Positions 43,518 through 53,106 are shown, counted from the first letter of the stretch. The stretch: 64,000 bases of DNA from Actinomadura craniellae (GCF_003289645.1 NZ_QLYX01000006.1:310001-374000); one strand, 5' to 3'. The notes: a model not told the origin generated them from the letters alone. Numbers and translations: made by a program.

Positions 43518-44861
43518 ATGGCAGAGCTGCAACCGGGTGATCCGCGACGGCTGGGGTCGTACGAGCTGATCGAACGGCTGGGGGAGGGCGGGCAGGGCAC
43601 CGTCTATCTCGGCCGGGACGCCGCGGGCGAGCAGGTCGCGGTCAAGTTGCTGCGCGGGGACCTGGCCGAGGACGAGTCGGCGCGCGCCCGGTTCGTCCGC
43701 GAGGCCCAGGCGGCCAAGCGGGTGGCCCGCTTCTGCACCGCCCAGGTGATCGACGCCGACGTCGCCGGAGACCGGCCCTACATCGTCAGCGAGTTCGTCC
43801 CCGGGCCGTCTTTGGACCGGCTGGTCAAGGACGAGGGGCCGCGCACCGGGGCGGCGCTGGAACGGCTGGCGATCGGTACCGCCACCGCGCTGGTGGCCAT
43901 CCACCAGGCCGACATCGTCCACCGCGACTTCAAGCCGCACAACGTGCTGATGGCGCCCGACGGCCCTCGGGTGATCGACTTCGGGATCGCGCGGGCGATC
44001 GAGTCCGGCTCCACGGCCAGCACCAAGGCGATCGGCACCCCCGCCTACATGGCCCCCGAGCAGATCGCCGGCCGCCCCCTCACCCCCGCGGTCGACGTGT
44101 TCGCCTGGGGCGCGACGATGGTCTTCGCGGCCACCGGCCGGCCGCCGTTCGGCCAGGACCAGGTCACCGCGGTGATCAACCGGGTGCTCAACGAGGAACC
44201 CGCGCTGGACGGGGTGCCGGACGACCTGCGCGGCCTGATCACCGACTGCCTGGCCAAGGAGCCCGAGCGCCGGCCCACCGCGCAGAGCCTGATGATGCGG
44301 CTGATCGGCGACGCCACCCCGCCCGCACCGGTGGCCGCCCCCGCGGTCGACGACGCGACCCGGGTGGACCCCTCGACCGACGAGCTGCCCACGGCGGTGC
44401 TGGCCGCGGGCGTCCAGCGGGCCGAGCCCGGGCCGGCCGCCACGGCCGTCCTCGGCGGCGGCGCCGAGACGACGCGGCAGGCGGGCGAGCCCGCGGCCCC
44501 GCGCCGGTCGCCCTGGCCGGTTGTGGTCGCGGTCGCCGCCGCGGTCGCGGTGCTGCTGCTGGCGGGCGCCATGGCGATGATGCTGGACGGCGACGATAAC
44601 AAGACGCCGACCGTCGGCCCGACCACGCAGCAGCCCACGGAGGATCAGAGCGACCCCGCCGAGGAGCCGTCCGGCCCGGCGACGGAGCCCTCCGCCGAGC
44701 CTCCGCCGAGCCGCTCCGAGCCGCCGCCGTCCTCCGAGCCGCCGCCGTCTTCCGAGCCGCCGCCGAGCTCCGAGCCGCCGGCGTCCCCGCCGACGGAGGA
44801 GGAGCCCCCGGACGATCCGCCGGACGACCCCCCGGCGTCCGGCGACGCGCAGGCTCCCTGA
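43518..44861 (+). CDS. membrane Ser/Thr protein kinase with Pro-rich tail
   Basis: A 447-residue PknB-type kinase. Residues 10-265 form the kinase domain: GEGGQGTVYLG, AVKLLRG with the ATP-binding Lys, HRDFKPHNVL (Phe in place of the usual Leu), DFGIARA and the activation loop ending GTPAYMAPEQ. A helix near 337-355 leads to an exported tail rich in Pro, Ser and Glu (repeated EPPPSS). No PASTA repeats. Ligand and substrates unknown. Confidence 0.92.
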   Translation: MAELQPGDPRRLGSYELIERLGEGGQGTVYLGRDAAGEQVAVKLLRGDLAEDESARARFVREAQAAKRVARFCTAQVIDADVAGDRPYIVSEFVPGPSLDRLVKDEGPRTGAALERLAIGTATALVAIHQADIVHRDFKPHNVLMAPDGPRVIDFGIARAIESGSTASTKAIGTPAYMAPEQIAGRPLTPAVDVFAWGATMVFAATGRPPFGQDQVTAVINRVLNEEPALDGVPDDLRGLITDCLAKEPERRPTAQSLMMRLIGDATPPAPVAAPAVDDATRVDPSTDELPTAVLAAGVQRAEPGPAATAVLGGGAETTRQAGEPAAPRRSPWPVVVAVAAAVAVLLLAGAMAMMLDGDDNKTPTVGPTTQQPTEDQSDPAEEPSGPATEPSAEPPPSRSEPPPSSEPPPSSEPPPSSEPPASPPTEEEPPDDPPDDPPASGDAQAP

Positions 44862-44862
44862 G

Positions 44863-44868
44863 TAGGCT
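44863..44868 (+). promoter_or_regulatory. -10 element of leaderless mshB promoter
   Basis: TAGGCT ends six bases before the ATG at 44875, and there is no ribosome-binding site. Confidence 0.5.
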
Positions 44869-44874
44869 CGGGAC

Positions 44875-45747
44875 ATGAGTGAGCGGCGGATTCTGTTCGT
44901 GCACGCGCATCCCGACGACGAATCGATCGGGACCGGCGCGACCATGGCGAAATACGCGGCCGAGGGTGTCCAGGTCAGCCTCGTCACCTGCACGCTCGGA
45001 GAAGAGGGCGAGGTCATCCCGGACGAGCTCCGCCACCTCGCCGCCGACAAGGAGAACCGGCTCGGCGAGTTCCGGACCGGGGAACTGGCCGAGGCGTGCG
45101 GCGCGCTGGGCGTGCGCGACCACCACTACCTCGGCGGGCCGGGCCGGTGGCGCGACTCGGGCATGATGGGCGCCCCCTCCAACGACCACCCGCGCTGCTT
45201 CTGGCGCGCCGACGCCGAGGAGGCGGCGGCCGAGCTGGTCCCGCTGATCCGCGAACTCCGCCCGCAGGTGATCGTCACCTACGACGACCGCGGCTACTAC
45301 GGGCATCCCGACCATATCCAGGCGCACCGGGTGACCCGCCGGGCGTACGAGCTGGCCGCCGACCCCGGATACGGCGAGGGTGAGCCATGGCGGGTGGCCA
45401 AGCTCTACGCCACCGCGATGCCCCGCAGCGTGCTGGTCCGCTCGATCGCCGTGATGGCCGCCTCCGAGACGCCCTTCGAGCGGGTGTCGGGGGTCGACGA
45501 GCTCACCTACGGCGTTCCGGACGAGGAGGTGACGACCGTGGTGGACGCCCGCGACCACCTGCGCGCCAAGATCGACGCGCTGCGGGCGCACCGGACGCAG
45601 ATCGTCGTCGCCGAGCCCTTCTTCGCGCTGTCCAACAACGTGGGGCAGCAGGCGTTCGGCGTGGAGTACTACACGCTGATCGAGGGCGAGCGGGGGCCGT
45701 CCGCAGCGGATGGGCGGGAGACCGACCTGTTCTCCGGTCTGAGCTAG
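44875..45747 (+). CDS. mshB: mycothiol biosynthesis deacetylase MshB
   Basis: A 290-residue LmbE-family zinc deacetylase. The metal site is made by AHPDDE (residues 11-16) and GHPDHIQAH (about 144). The middle segment [33 protein letters not shown] in pattern is typical of MshB, which removes acetyl from GlcNAc-inositol in mycothiol synthesis. This is the clearest marker that the host is an actinobacterium. The mycothiol conjugate amidase Mca is a close relative, but length and context fit MshB. Confidence 0.88.
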   Translation: MSERRILFVHAHPDDESIGTGATMAKYAAEGVQVSLVTCTLGEEGEVIPDELRHLAADKENRLGEFRTGELAEACGALGVRDHHYLGGPGRWRDSGMMGAPSNDHPRCFWRADAEEAAAELVPLIRELRPQVIVTYDDRGYYGHPDHIQAHRVTRRAYELAADPGYGEGEPWRVAKLYATAMPRSVLVRSIAVMAASETPFERVSGVDELTYGVPDEEVTTVVDARDHLRAKIDALRAHRTQIVVAEPFFALSNNVGQQAFGVEYYTLIEGERGPSAADGRETDLFSGLS

Positions 45748-45750
45748 TCT
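45745..45750 (+). promoter_or_regulatory. -10-like element of leaderless gene
   Basis: TAGTCT overlaps the mshB stop and ends eight bases before the GTG at 45759. Confidence 0.4.
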
Positions 45751-45758
45751 GACCCGCT

Positions 45759-46238
45759 GTGGGGATAGACGACCAGAAACCGGGTGGAATAGGGCCGTAT
45801 CCGGTCCCACCGGAGGTTCGCCACGAGCCCGATCCGACAGTGCTGGCCATCCTCACCGGCCTGGCCTACGGGGCGCTGGCGGCGCTGGGCGTCGTGCTCG
45901 GCCTGGTCGGCTCCTTCACCCACGCATGGCTGCTGGGCGGCGTCCCCGTGGTACTGCTGGTGCTGCTCGCCGTCAACCTGGCCGGAACCTGGCTGGCGGG
46001 CTGGGCCATGGGCGGCAGGCTCGGCGGGATCGTGCCGGCGGCGGCCTGGACGCTGGTGGCCGTGCTGATGTCCACCCGGCGCCCCGAAGGCGACCTGATC
46101 ATCTCGGGCACCCTGCTCGGCTACGGGTTCCTCCTCGGCGGCATGGTCACCGCGGCCGTGGCGATCATGCTGATCCCCTCGGCGTCCACACCCTGGCTGC
46201 TGCGCGGCGCCCCCGGTGCACCGGCCGTCGGCCCGTGA
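45759..46238 (+). CDS. DUF6113-like membrane protein
   Basis: A 159-residue protein with a short soluble N-terminus and four helices (about 28-135). Small membrane proteins of this kind commonly follow mshB in actinomycetes and are grouped as DUF6113; that name is from memory of the context. Function unknown. It overlaps the next gene by four bases. Confidence 0.65.
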   Translation: MGIDDQKPGGIGPYPVPPEVRHEPDPTVLAILTGLAYGALAALGVVLGLVGSFTHAWLLGGVPVVLLVLLAVNLAGTWLAGWAMGGRLGGIVPAAAWTLVAVLMSTRRPEGDLIISGTLLGYGFLLGGMVTAAVAIMLIPSASTPWLLRGAPGAPAVGP

Positions 46239-46726
46239 ACGGTCCGGATCCCCTCGAGTTCCGCCGGGTGGCCGGCCGTTTCGCCACCGGCGTCGTGGTC
46301 GTGACCACCACGCTGGACGGCGTCGACCACGCGATGACCGTGAACGCCTTCACGTCCGTGTCGCTCGATCCGCTGCTGGTGCTGTTCTGCGTGGAGCGCA
46401 CAGCCCGCTTCCACGACGTGGTGCTGGCCACCGGGCAGTGGGCCGTTTCGGTGCTGGGCGAGGAGGACCGGGAGGCCTCCGACTGGTTCGCCACCCGGGG
46501 CCGGCCGCTGGAGGGGCAGCTCGACGGGCGCCCCGTCGCCCGCGGCGAGAAGACCGGCCTGCCGCTGTTCGCCGGGGCCGTCGCCGCCCTGGAGTGCCGG
46601 AGCTGGGCCGTCCACGACGGCGGCGACCACAGCATCGTGGTCGGCGAGGTCCTGTCGCTCGGCGTCCCGGACCCCGCCGCCCGTCCCCTCCTGTACTACG
46701 AGGGCCGCTACCGCGGGCTGCGCTGA
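46235..46726 (+). CDS. flavin reductase-like (split-barrel) protein
   Basis: A 163-residue flavin reductase domain protein: FRRVAGRFATGVVVVTT, MTVNAFTSVSLDPLLVLFCVERTARFHDVV in pattern, WAVSVLGEEDRE and the GDHSIVVGEV strand with the conserved His. It binds FMN/FAD and often supplies reduced flavin to monooxygenases. GTG start in the preceding stop. Its last 19 bases overlap the convergent rocD gene. Confidence 0.88.
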   Translation: MNGPDPLEFRRVAGRFATGVVVVTTTLDGVDHAMTVNAFTSVSLDPLLVLFCVERTARFHDVVLATGQWAVSVLGEEDREASDWFATRGRPLEGQLDGRPVARGEKTGLPLFAGAVAALECRSWAVHDGGDHSIVVGEVLSLGVPDPAARPLLYYEGRYRGLR

Positions 46727-47910
46727 AGCGCGAGCTCCACCTGGTCGAGCGCCCAGTCGAGGTCGTCCCGCTCGATCACCAGCGGCGGGGCCAGCCGCAG
46801 CGTGGTCTCGTGGGTCTCCTTGGCGAGCACGCCCAGATCCATCAGCCGCTCGCTGACCGGACGGGCCGGACCGTGCAGCTCGACCCCGGCCCACAGCCCG
46901 CGCCCGCGCACCTGGCGGACCTGGTCCCGCGGGAGGGCGCCGAGCCGCCGGTGCATGTGCGCGCCCAGCACCCGGGACCGCTCCTGGTACTCGCCGGTCC
47001 GCAGCATCGCCACCACCTCGCGGGCGATCGCGCAGGCCAGCGGGTTGCCACCGAACGTCGAACCGTGCTGCCCCGGCTTGAAGACGCCCAGCACGTCCGA
47101 GTCGGCGATCACCGCGGAGACCGGCATGATGCCGCCGCCCAGCGCCTTGCCCAGGATGTAGACGTCGGGGACCACGTTCTCGTGCTCGACCGCGAAGATG
47201 GTGCCCGTCCGGCCCAGCCCCGACTGGATCTCGTCGGCGATCATCAGGCTGCGATTGGCCGTGCACAGCTCCCGGACGGCCGTCAGGAAACCGCTCGGCG
47301 GCACGTTGACCCCCGCCTCGCCCTGGATCGGCTCGATCAGTACCCCGACCGTGTCGGCGTCCATCGCCTGCTTGAGCGCGTCGACGTCGCCGTACGGGAC
47401 GGTCCGGAACCCCGGGGTGTACGGGCCGTAGGCGTCCTTGGCGTCCGGGTCGGTGGAGAAGCTGATGATCGTGGTCGTCCGGCCGTGGAAGTTGCCCTCG
47501 AAGGTGATGATGTTGGCCTGACCGGCGGGCACGCCCCGGACCTCGTACCCCCACTTGCGCGCGGCCTTGAGCGCCGTCTCGACGGCCTCGGCGCCGCTGT
47601 TCATCGGCAGCACCATCTCCTTGCCGGCCAGCGCCGCGAGCTCCTCGACGAACGGGCCGAACTGGTCGTGGTCGAAGGCCCGGCTGACCAGGGTGACCTT
47701 CTCCAACTGGGCCCGGGCCGCCGCGGTGAGCCGCGGGTTGCGGTGCCCGAAGTTGACCGCTGAGTACGCGGCCAGCATGTCCAGGTAGCGGTTGCCCTCG
47801 ACGTCCGTGACCCAGGCGCCCTCGGCCTCCGCGATGACGATCGGCAGCGGATGGTAGTTGTGGGCGCTGTGCCGTTCGGACAGGGCGCGCAGCCGCTGGG
47901 TAGGCGTCAT
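46708..47910 (-). CDS. rocD: ornithine aminotransferase
   Basis: A 400-residue class III PLP aminotransferase that converts ornithine and 2-oxoglutarate to glutamate semialdehyde and glutamate. The start RHSAHNYHPLPIVI is specific to ornithine aminotransferases; MNSGAEAVETALK, EPIQGEAGVNVP, ADEIQSGLGRTG and the PLP Lys in ILGKALGGG follow. It is divergent from an Lrp-type regulator, a common arrangement for control by amino acids. Confidence 0.94.
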   Translation of the reverse strand: MTPTQRLRALSERHSAHNYHPLPIVIAEAEGAWVTDVEGNRYLDMLAAYSAVNFGHRNPRLTAAARAQLEKVTLVSRAFDHDQFGPFVEELAALAGKEMVLPMNSGAEAVETALKAARKWGYEVRGVPAGQANIITFEGNFHGRTTTIISFSTDPDAKDAYGPYTPGFRTVPYGDVDALKQAMDADTVGVLIEPIQGEAGVNVPPSGFLTAVRELCTANRSLMIADEIQSGLGRTGTIFAVEHENVVPDVYILGKALGGGIMPVSAVIADSDVLGVFKPGQHGSTFGGNPLACAIAREVVAMLRTGEYQERSRVLGAHMHRRLGALPRDQVRQVRGRGLWAGVELHGPARPVSERLMDLGVLAKETHETTLRLAPPLVIERDDLDWALDQVELALQRSPR

Positions 47911-48001
47911 GGAACTCCTTCTGGTGACGATCTCGCATCAAGCGTAAGTTCGGGTTCGGGTGGCCTCCTATGCTGAGAAGCGACTTCGGAGGGCTTATTT
48001 G

Positions 48002-48448
48002 TTGCGTCTTGACGAGCTTGACCATCGAATCGTTGCGCAGCTGCTGGAGGACGGCCGCGCCTCGTACGCGCAGATCGGCGAGCGGGTCGGGCTGTCCGCC
48101 CCCGCCGTCAAGCGCCGGGTCGACCGGCTGCGGGCCGACGGCGTCATCACGGGGTTCGCGGCGGTCGTCGACCCGTCCGCGCTGGGCTGGACCACCGAGG
48201 CCTTCATCGAGATCTTCTGCACCGGGGCGACCGCCCCCGAGGAGATCCACGACAGCGTACGGCGCCACCCCGAGGTGGTGGCCGCCTACACCGTCACCGG
48301 CGACGCCAGCGCCCTGGTGCACCTGCGGGCCCGCGACATCCACCATCTGGAGCAGGCGCTGGAACGGCTGCGCAGGGAACGCAACATCTCCCAGACCCGG
48401 ACGTCGATCGTGCTGTCCCGCCTGATCGGCCGCCCCACCGGCCCGTGA
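48002..48448 (+). CDS. Lrp/AsnC-family regulator
   Basis: A 148-residue regulator with an N-terminal helix-turn-helix (LDELDHRIVAQLLEDGRASYAQIGERVGLS in pattern) and an RAM/ActR ligand domain. I place the start at TTG 48002, which has GGAGGG eight bases upstream and gives the usual Lrp beginning; an in-frame GTG at 47960 is less likely because TATGCT at 47969 looks like its -10. It probably regulates the divergent rocD. Confidence 0.88.
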   Translation: MRLDELDHRIVAQLLEDGRASYAQIGERVGLSAPAVKRRVDRLRADGVITGFAAVVDPSALGWTTEAFIEIFCTGATAPEEIHDSVRRHPEVVAAYTVTGDASALVHLRARDIHHLEQALERLRRERNISQTRTSIVLSRLIGRPTGP

Positions 48449-48465
48449 CCCGGATTACCGGCCGG

Positions 48466-48471
48466 TAGGCT
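48466..48471 (+). promoter_or_regulatory. -10 element of leaderless rraA-like promoter
   Basis: TAGGCT ends seven bases before the ATG at 48479. Confidence 0.5.
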
Positions 48472-48478
48472 GCCGGTC

Positions 48479-48958
48479 ATGGAGTTCGCGACCGCCGATC
48501 TGATCGACGACTTCGACGCCGAACTGGCCAGCTGCGAGACGCAGTTCCGGCAGTACGGGGCGCGCACCGCCTTCGCCGGCCCGATCGCGACCGTCCGCTG
48601 CCACCGCGACAACGCACTGGTGAAGAAGCTGCTCAACACCCCCAGCGACGGCCGGGTCCTGGTGGTGGACGGCGGCGGCTCCCTGGCCTCCGCCCTGATG
48701 GGCGACCTGATCGCCGCCGCCGCGGTCACCCAGGGCTGGACCGGAGTGGTGATCAACGGCGCGGTCCGCGACGTCGCGACCCTGCGCACCCTGGACCTCG
48801 GCATCAAGGCCCTGGGCGCCAACCCCCGCAAGAGCGCCAAGGCCGGCACCGGCGAGGTGAACGTCCCGGTCACCTTCGGCGGCACCGACTTCCACCCCGG
48901 AGCCTGGCTCTACAGCGACGAGGACGGCATCGTCGTCGCCTCCCGCCCCCTCCTCTGA
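48479..48958 (+). CDS. rraA: RraA-family protein
   Basis: A 159-residue member of the RraA/HMG-aldolase fold: [39 protein letters not shown] and the metal/substrate Arg-Asp region. In Escherichia coli RraA inhibits RNase E; in others the fold is a 4-hydroxy-4-methyl-2-oxoglutarate aldolase. The GGS and GAVRD motifs are present in both, so activity is undecided. It is convergent with the next gene, eight bases away. Confidence 0.88.
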   Translation: MEFATADLIDDFDAELASCETQFRQYGARTAFAGPIATVRCHRDNALVKKLLNTPSDGRVLVVDGGGSLASALMGDLIAAAAVTQGWTGVVINGAVRDVATLRTLDLGIKALGANPRKSAKAGTGEVNVPVTFGGTDFHPGAWLYSDEDGIVVASRPLL

Positions 48959-48966
48959 GCCTCGGC

Positions 48967-50742
48967 TCACTCGGGGAGGACCGTCAACTCGGGAAGCGTC
49001 CCCTCGGTACGCCCACCCGCGACCTCCGGGGACACCTTCGTGCCCTGCCGGGTGACCTCCACCATGCGCGGCGGGTTGGTCGGGGCCAGCCGGTAGCTCC
49101 CCGGCGGGGGCGAATTTCGCACCGGAACGGTGAAGTCGTGGATGTCGACCCAGGTGCTCAGGTATGCGCAGGTGTCCATGTTGTAGGGCTGCGACTCCTG
49201 AGCGTGCTTTTGAACCGTCTTGATGGGCGTCCCGCCTCCCTGTGGGAGGCCGCTGCGCGGAACCACAGCCGCCTCGTACAGCCAGACGTTGCCTTCAGAG
49301 CCGGCGGGTTCGGGTTCTTCCTCGCCACCGTCGTCCGATCCGATGCCAAAGCTGAAGTCGGCGATGACGTCTTTGCGTTTGGTGTGCTCACCGAAGCATT
49401 TCAGGGAACCGTCGGATGCGTACTTGCCACCTGACGGGGTCCGTGCAGTGAAGCGCATGGTGAACCGGACCTTGGTACCAGGCCGGACTCGTGTGGGGGA
49501 GACGGTGAGGTCCAGCTTGATGAACGGGGTGTGAGCGGCGGGCATGTGCGGCTGGCCGACCAGAAGCCCTGGCCGGGTGAAATAGGCGTGAACGGAACCT
49601 CGGGAGATCCCGCCGACCTCCGGACCGGACGGCCAAAGCAGTACCGCTGCGGTCACCGCAGCCGCACCGCCGACACCGGCCACACCGGTGGCCACCTTGG
49701 CACCGCCGACCTTGGCGAGGATTCCCTGCCTGCTGAACTCGGCCGCGGCCTGACCGAGATGACCGGCATTCTCCGCAACCGAGCCGGCTGCGTGTCCCGC
49801 CGCTCCGCCCGTGCCGGAGATGATGGCGGCGCCCTGGGTGAGGGCCGTCCCACCGAACAGGGCTAGCGGTAACGCCGTGGCCAGAGCCGCAGCCGCCGCT
49901 CCCAGGGCGATCAGACCCCGCTTCTCCCAGTCGGCACCGTAGGCATCGGATGCCAGTGACTCCAGCGCGGAGACGAATTCGACCGCGTTCTCGTACCGCC
50001 GCCCCGGTTCCTTGTCCATGCCCCGGGCGACCAGCGGACGAAGCGCTTCGGGCAGCGATCCATAAGGGATGGGCGCGGCCCGGTGTAGTTCGCCGAGTAC
50101 CTGGACGTCAGCATCCGGATAGGGCGGGGCTCCTGTGATGCATTCGAAGAACACACAGGTAGCAGCGTAAATATCGGTCTCGGGCGAGGCGGGGCCGCCG
50201 TTCCACTGCTCCGGGGCCATGTATCGGGGAGTGCCCAGACCGTCGCCTCGGCCTGTGAGTACGGCGATGCCGAAGTCGACCAGTTTGCTCTGGCCGTTCG
50301 GCTGAACGATGACGTTGGCGGGCTTGTAGTCGCGGTGAACGACGTCGACCGCATGCGCCGCGGCCAGACCGAACAGAGACCCCTTGAGCATGGCCAGTGC
50401 GGCCTCCGGGGCCAGTACCTGTTGCTCGTCCAGCAGTTTCCGCAGGGTGGACCCGCCTACGGCCTCCATGACGATGGCGGCCCCTTGGGGTCCTTCCACG
50501 TACTGGTACAGCCGTGCCACGTGCGGGCTGGCCACACGCTGCAGAACCGCAGCCTCTTTCCGGAAGAGCAACTGAGTGCGGGGGTTTCCCAGTAAACCGC
50601 TGTCCAGATACTTGATGGCAGCAATGTGACTTGAGTTATCGGTGCGAGCGAGAACTACTCGTCCCTGAGTTCCGCTCCCAATCTTTGATAACTCGGTATA
50701 GCCAGAGACATGCCATTTTTGATCAGGTGTCGATTCGGGCAT
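48967..50742 (-). CDS. Ser/Thr protein kinase with Ala/Gly-rich segment and exported domain
   Basis: A 591-residue protein: kinase domain (about 15-260) with GSGTQGRVVLA, HRDYKPANVIV, DFGIAVL and GTPRYMAPEQ; a long Ala/Gly-rich hydrophobic region (275-365) that may cross the membrane more than once; and a C-terminal exported domain of unknown fold (380-590). Base composition is less GC-rich than in the flanking housekeeping genes. It is followed closely by lipoprotein genes on the same strand, perhaps its partners. Confidence 0.88.
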   Translation of the reverse strand: MPESTPDQKWHVSGYTELSKIGSGTQGRVVLARTDNSSHIAAIKYLDSGLLGNPRTQLLFRKEAAVLQRVASPHVARLYQYVEGPQGAAIVMEAVGGSTLRKLLDEQQVLAPEAALAMLKGSLFGLAAAHAVDVVHRDYKPANVIVQPNGQSKLVDFGIAVLTGRGDGLGTPRYMAPEQWNGGPASPETDIYAATCVFFECITGAPPYPDADVQVLGELHRAAPIPYGSLPEALRPLVARGMDKEPGRRYENAVEFVSALESLASDAYGADWEKRGLIALGAAAAALATALPLALFGGTALTQGAAIISGTGGAAGHAAGSVAENAGHLGQAAAEFSRQGILAKVGGAKVATGVAGVGGAAAVTAAVLLWPSGPEVGGISRGSVHAYFTRPGLLVGQPHMPAAHTPFIKLDLTVSPTRVRPGTKVRFTMRFTARTPSGGKYASDGSLKCFGEHTKRKDVIADFSFGIGSDDGGEEEPEPAGSEGNVWLYEAAVVPRSGLPQGGGTPIKTVQKHAQESQPYNMDTCAYLSTWVDIHDFTVPVRNSPPPGSYRLAPTNPPRMVEVTRQGTKVSPEVAGGRTEGTLPELTVLPE

Positions 50743-50751
50743 GGATTCTGT

Positions 50752-51486
50752 TCAGCCGATCCTCTGCAGCTGTCGAGTCAGTATCTCTGTAGCTTTTTTC
50801 TGGATCGGTCCGGCCGCCTGGGACGGCTTGGTGCGCTGCCAGTAGACGGAGGTTACTACTACATTGCCGCGTATGGCATAGTCGTAGTACAGGTGGACTA
50901 CATTGATGATGCTGGTCGAGGGAGGGTAGGTGTTCTTCTCTCTCCCCTGGATGTGCTGCCACTCCGCGACTTTGTCCTCAACGATCTCCCAGGTGCCGTC
51001 GAAGGCGAGCTTGATACGCCCGTTGGGCAGCTTTTCGGATCTTTCCTCGTGCTTCTTCGGGCAGGTGGTCGCCTTGGACCTGAGGGCTCCGTAAGCCTTG
51101 GTGGCGGCTTCCCCGTCTGCGTAGGTTGCGATCAGTTGTACGAAGTTCGCCCCGGTGTAGTTCTTGTCGGGTTCCGAGAACTGGCGGACGACCGTCTCGG
51201 GAGAGCCAGGGAGTTTGACGCTCGACAGGTAGCACGAGGGGGCCGCCCCCTTCGTAATATCGCGCATCTCCGCTGCTTGCGCCTTCATTTTCGAACTCAG
51301 CTCTGCTGCCCCCAGCAGGGATTTTCTGATGTGCGCGAACTCGTATTTCGGTGGCGCAGGGCTGGCCGAGGGGCGGGACCGGGCGTTTTTATCGCTTTGC
51401 TGCGCTTCGCCGCTGCAACTGGCCAGCGTCACGGTGGTGGCTACAGAAAGGCCGGTCAGGCAGGCCACTCTTGCCGACCAGTGCAT
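50752..51486 (-). CDS. lipoprotein, possible sensor domain
   Basis: A 244-residue lipoprotein: signal ending VTLASCSGEA, then a Ser/Pro linker and a single domain with two Cys (PSCYLSSV, TTCPKKH) that could form a disulfide, as in the external sensor domain of mycobacterial PknH. That resemblance is weak. It lies nine bases upstream of the kinase gene on the same strand. AT-richer codons than the window average. Confidence 0.6.
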   Translation of the reverse strand: MHWSARVACLTGLSVATTVTLASCSGEAQQSDKNARSRPSASPAPPKYEFAHIRKSLLGAAELSSKMKAQAAEMRDITKGAAPSCYLSSVKLPGSPETVVRQFSEPDKNYTGANFVQLIATYADGEAATKAYGALRSKATTCPKKHEERSEKLPNGRIKLAFDGTWEIVEDKVAEWQHIQGREKNTYPPSTSIINVVHLYYDYAIRGNVVVTSVYWQRTKPSQAAGPIQKKATEILTRQLQRIG

Positions 51487-51517
51487 TATGGCCTCTCTTT
51501 CTGGGGGAAGATTATGA

Positions 51518-52264
51518 TCAGCGGGGTCGAGAATTCGTCTGGATTTCCCCGACGATCAGCGGGAAGGGTTCGGACGTCCGGTACGCTGCACCGAGGCTTC
51601 CCGAAGAGGGCGTATCACAGTTGGGGCCCGCGCATGTCCATGTGACATTCCAGTAAATTGTTGCTGTGATCTTGTAGGACCCTCCGGCTTGGCCTGCTGA
51701 AGAGCGGAGGTAAGTATGGGTGCAACTTCCGTTCACCGCACGCGATGATTCGCAGGTCAGGGTCTTTTCGCCCAGCTCCCATACAACTTTTTCGGGATCG
51801 GCAACAGCTGTGATGTTTTCGCCGGGAACGCCCACGTTTATGCGGAACTCCCGAAATTGGGTGCCGCTAATCCGGAGGCTTGTGGTGAGTTGTACATAGG
51901 TTCGAGGGCTGGGTGAAACGCTGACCACGGGTGTAGGTAGGGGAATCCGGTCGAAAGCGGACTGGGCATATGCTTCCGACGGGACGTTCGCGGGGGGAGG
52001 GTCTTGCCCTGGGGGGCATTCTATTTGCCCATCAGGGTTGATACCGCAACCGAAGCCCGGGCCGTTGCCGCCGCCTCCACCGCCCCCGCCTCCGTTGCCA
52101 TTACTGCCAGGATTGCTTCCGTCGTGGATCGCGACGCAGGCGGGCTCCCCATTTGGTAGTCGGATCATCACACAGGGCGCGGCGAGTGCGGAAGAGGCGG
52201 GAGCGGCGATCAGTGCGGCTCCGGTGAGCAATGCCGCGGTAAGGCCGGTAATTTTCTTCAGCAT
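51518..52264 (-). CDS. secreted Gly-rich protein
   Basis: A 248-residue exported protein with a classical signal peptide cut near ALAAP. After PCVMIRLPNGEPACV comes a low-complexity Gly/Asn run (about 50-72), CGINPDGQIECPPG and a beta-rich domain with two further Cys pairs (TLTCESS/GSCTHTY and WTCAGPNCD). No family recognised. The start overlaps the upstream lipoprotein gene by seven bases. Confidence 0.62.
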   Translation of the reverse strand: MLKKITGLTAALLTGAALIAAPASSALAAPCVMIRLPNGEPACVAIHDGSNPGSNGNGGGGGGGGGNGPGFGCGINPDGQIECPPGQDPPPANVPSEAYAQSAFDRIPLPTPVVSVSPSPRTYVQLTTSLRISGTQFREFRINVGVPGENITAVADPEKVVWELGEKTLTCESSRAVNGSCTHTYLRSSAGQAGGSYKITATIYWNVTWTCAGPNCDTPSSGSLGAAYRTSEPFPLIVGEIQTNSRPR

Positions 52265-52824
52265 CTCTTGCCTAGCTTTGTGTCGGATATGGTCCAGGTT
52301 CCGCCGGCGTACTTCATAAGTGATTCTTGGATGTTCGTTCCTCCGGGATACGAACCCAAGCGCTTTCCGGTTCTGGTGGAGAAGCGATGCGTACCCAGGG
52401 TCCGGACGCAGTCGATGACGATGACCAGCGAATTATCTTTGGAGCGCCCTTTGACACGTGGGTTGAGTACGTTGGTGAAGCGCCATATCTCACCTTTGGC
52501 ATGAGTTCTCTCGACATCTTTGGTGACGCTCGTCAGGAGAGGGTCCATGGCCACGGTGGTCAGGCTTGAAGGGTCGCCGGTCTCGTAAGCGTTTTTGTAC
52601 GCCTTGTGGTACTCCCGGTAGCGGGCCAGAACCTGGGCTTCGACCTGCGAAACCGGGAGGGTGCCGGGACCAGGAGGTGCAGAGGGGCCGGTGGGGGCGG
52701 CCTCGCCGCCGTAGCGGCCTGTTGGCTGGAAGGTGCCGCCGGAGGGTGAGTCGGAGGCGCAGGCGGTGAGCAATGCCGCCATGGCCACGGGTCCGAGGGA
52801 CCGTAGGAAGCGGGCGGGCCACAT
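52258..52824 (-). CDS. small lipoprotein
   Basis: A 188-residue lipoprotein: signal ending AALLTACASDS, a Pro/Gly linker and a helical then beta domain (RYREYHKAYKNAYETGDPSSL onward) reminiscent of NTF2-like/SnoaL-like envelope proteins. It is the first gene of the kinase-lipoprotein group. Function unknown. Confidence 0.6.
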   Translation of the reverse strand: MWPARFLRSLGPVAMAALLTACASDSPSGGTFQPTGRYGGEAAPTGPSAPPGPGTLPVSQVEAQVLARYREYHKAYKNAYETGDPSSLTTVAMDPLLTSVTKDVERTHAKGEIWRFTNVLNPRVKGRSKDNSLVIVIDCVRTLGTHRFSTRTGKRLGSYPGGTNIQESLMKYAGGTWTISDTKLGKRC

Positions 52825-53106
52825 CGCAACACCTGATCATTCAGCCGACACAGGCGGATTACCCGCGAAAGCTTACTGAGGAGGATGTGGCCAGTGAAGG
52901 GATTCGTTGCGCTCGTCTTGCCGGAAGGGCAGTGAAGTATGGCTGCAAGGTGCCATCTGCAAGTGAGATGAACTCTATTCACGCTGGTCGTAGCACATTC
53001 ACTTGATCTAGCAGGGCCAGCACCGATGATTCGGCGCCGGTATCACTCTGGTCACGCTCGACCCCGCGCTGTGATCTTCTTTTCTAGAAGAGCGTTCTCG
53101 CGAAGG
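52825..53106. other. gene-free, AT-richer interval
   Basis: About 280 bases with visibly lower GC than either side and no convincing reading frame. It should contain the promoter of the minus-strand lipoprotein-kinase group. I see no repeats, no RNA gene and no mobile-element ends. Confidence 0.5.

Noticed and set aside
44701-44790. Tandem nucleotide repeat in the kinase tail
   Set aside because: It encodes the EPPPSS-type exported linker of the kinase and is ordinary low-complexity coding sequence, not a CRISPR or mobile element.
52773-53006. A 77-codon plus-strand frame in the AT-richer gap
   Set aside because: No ribosome-binding site, no recognisable domain and it begins inside the opposite lipoprotein gene.
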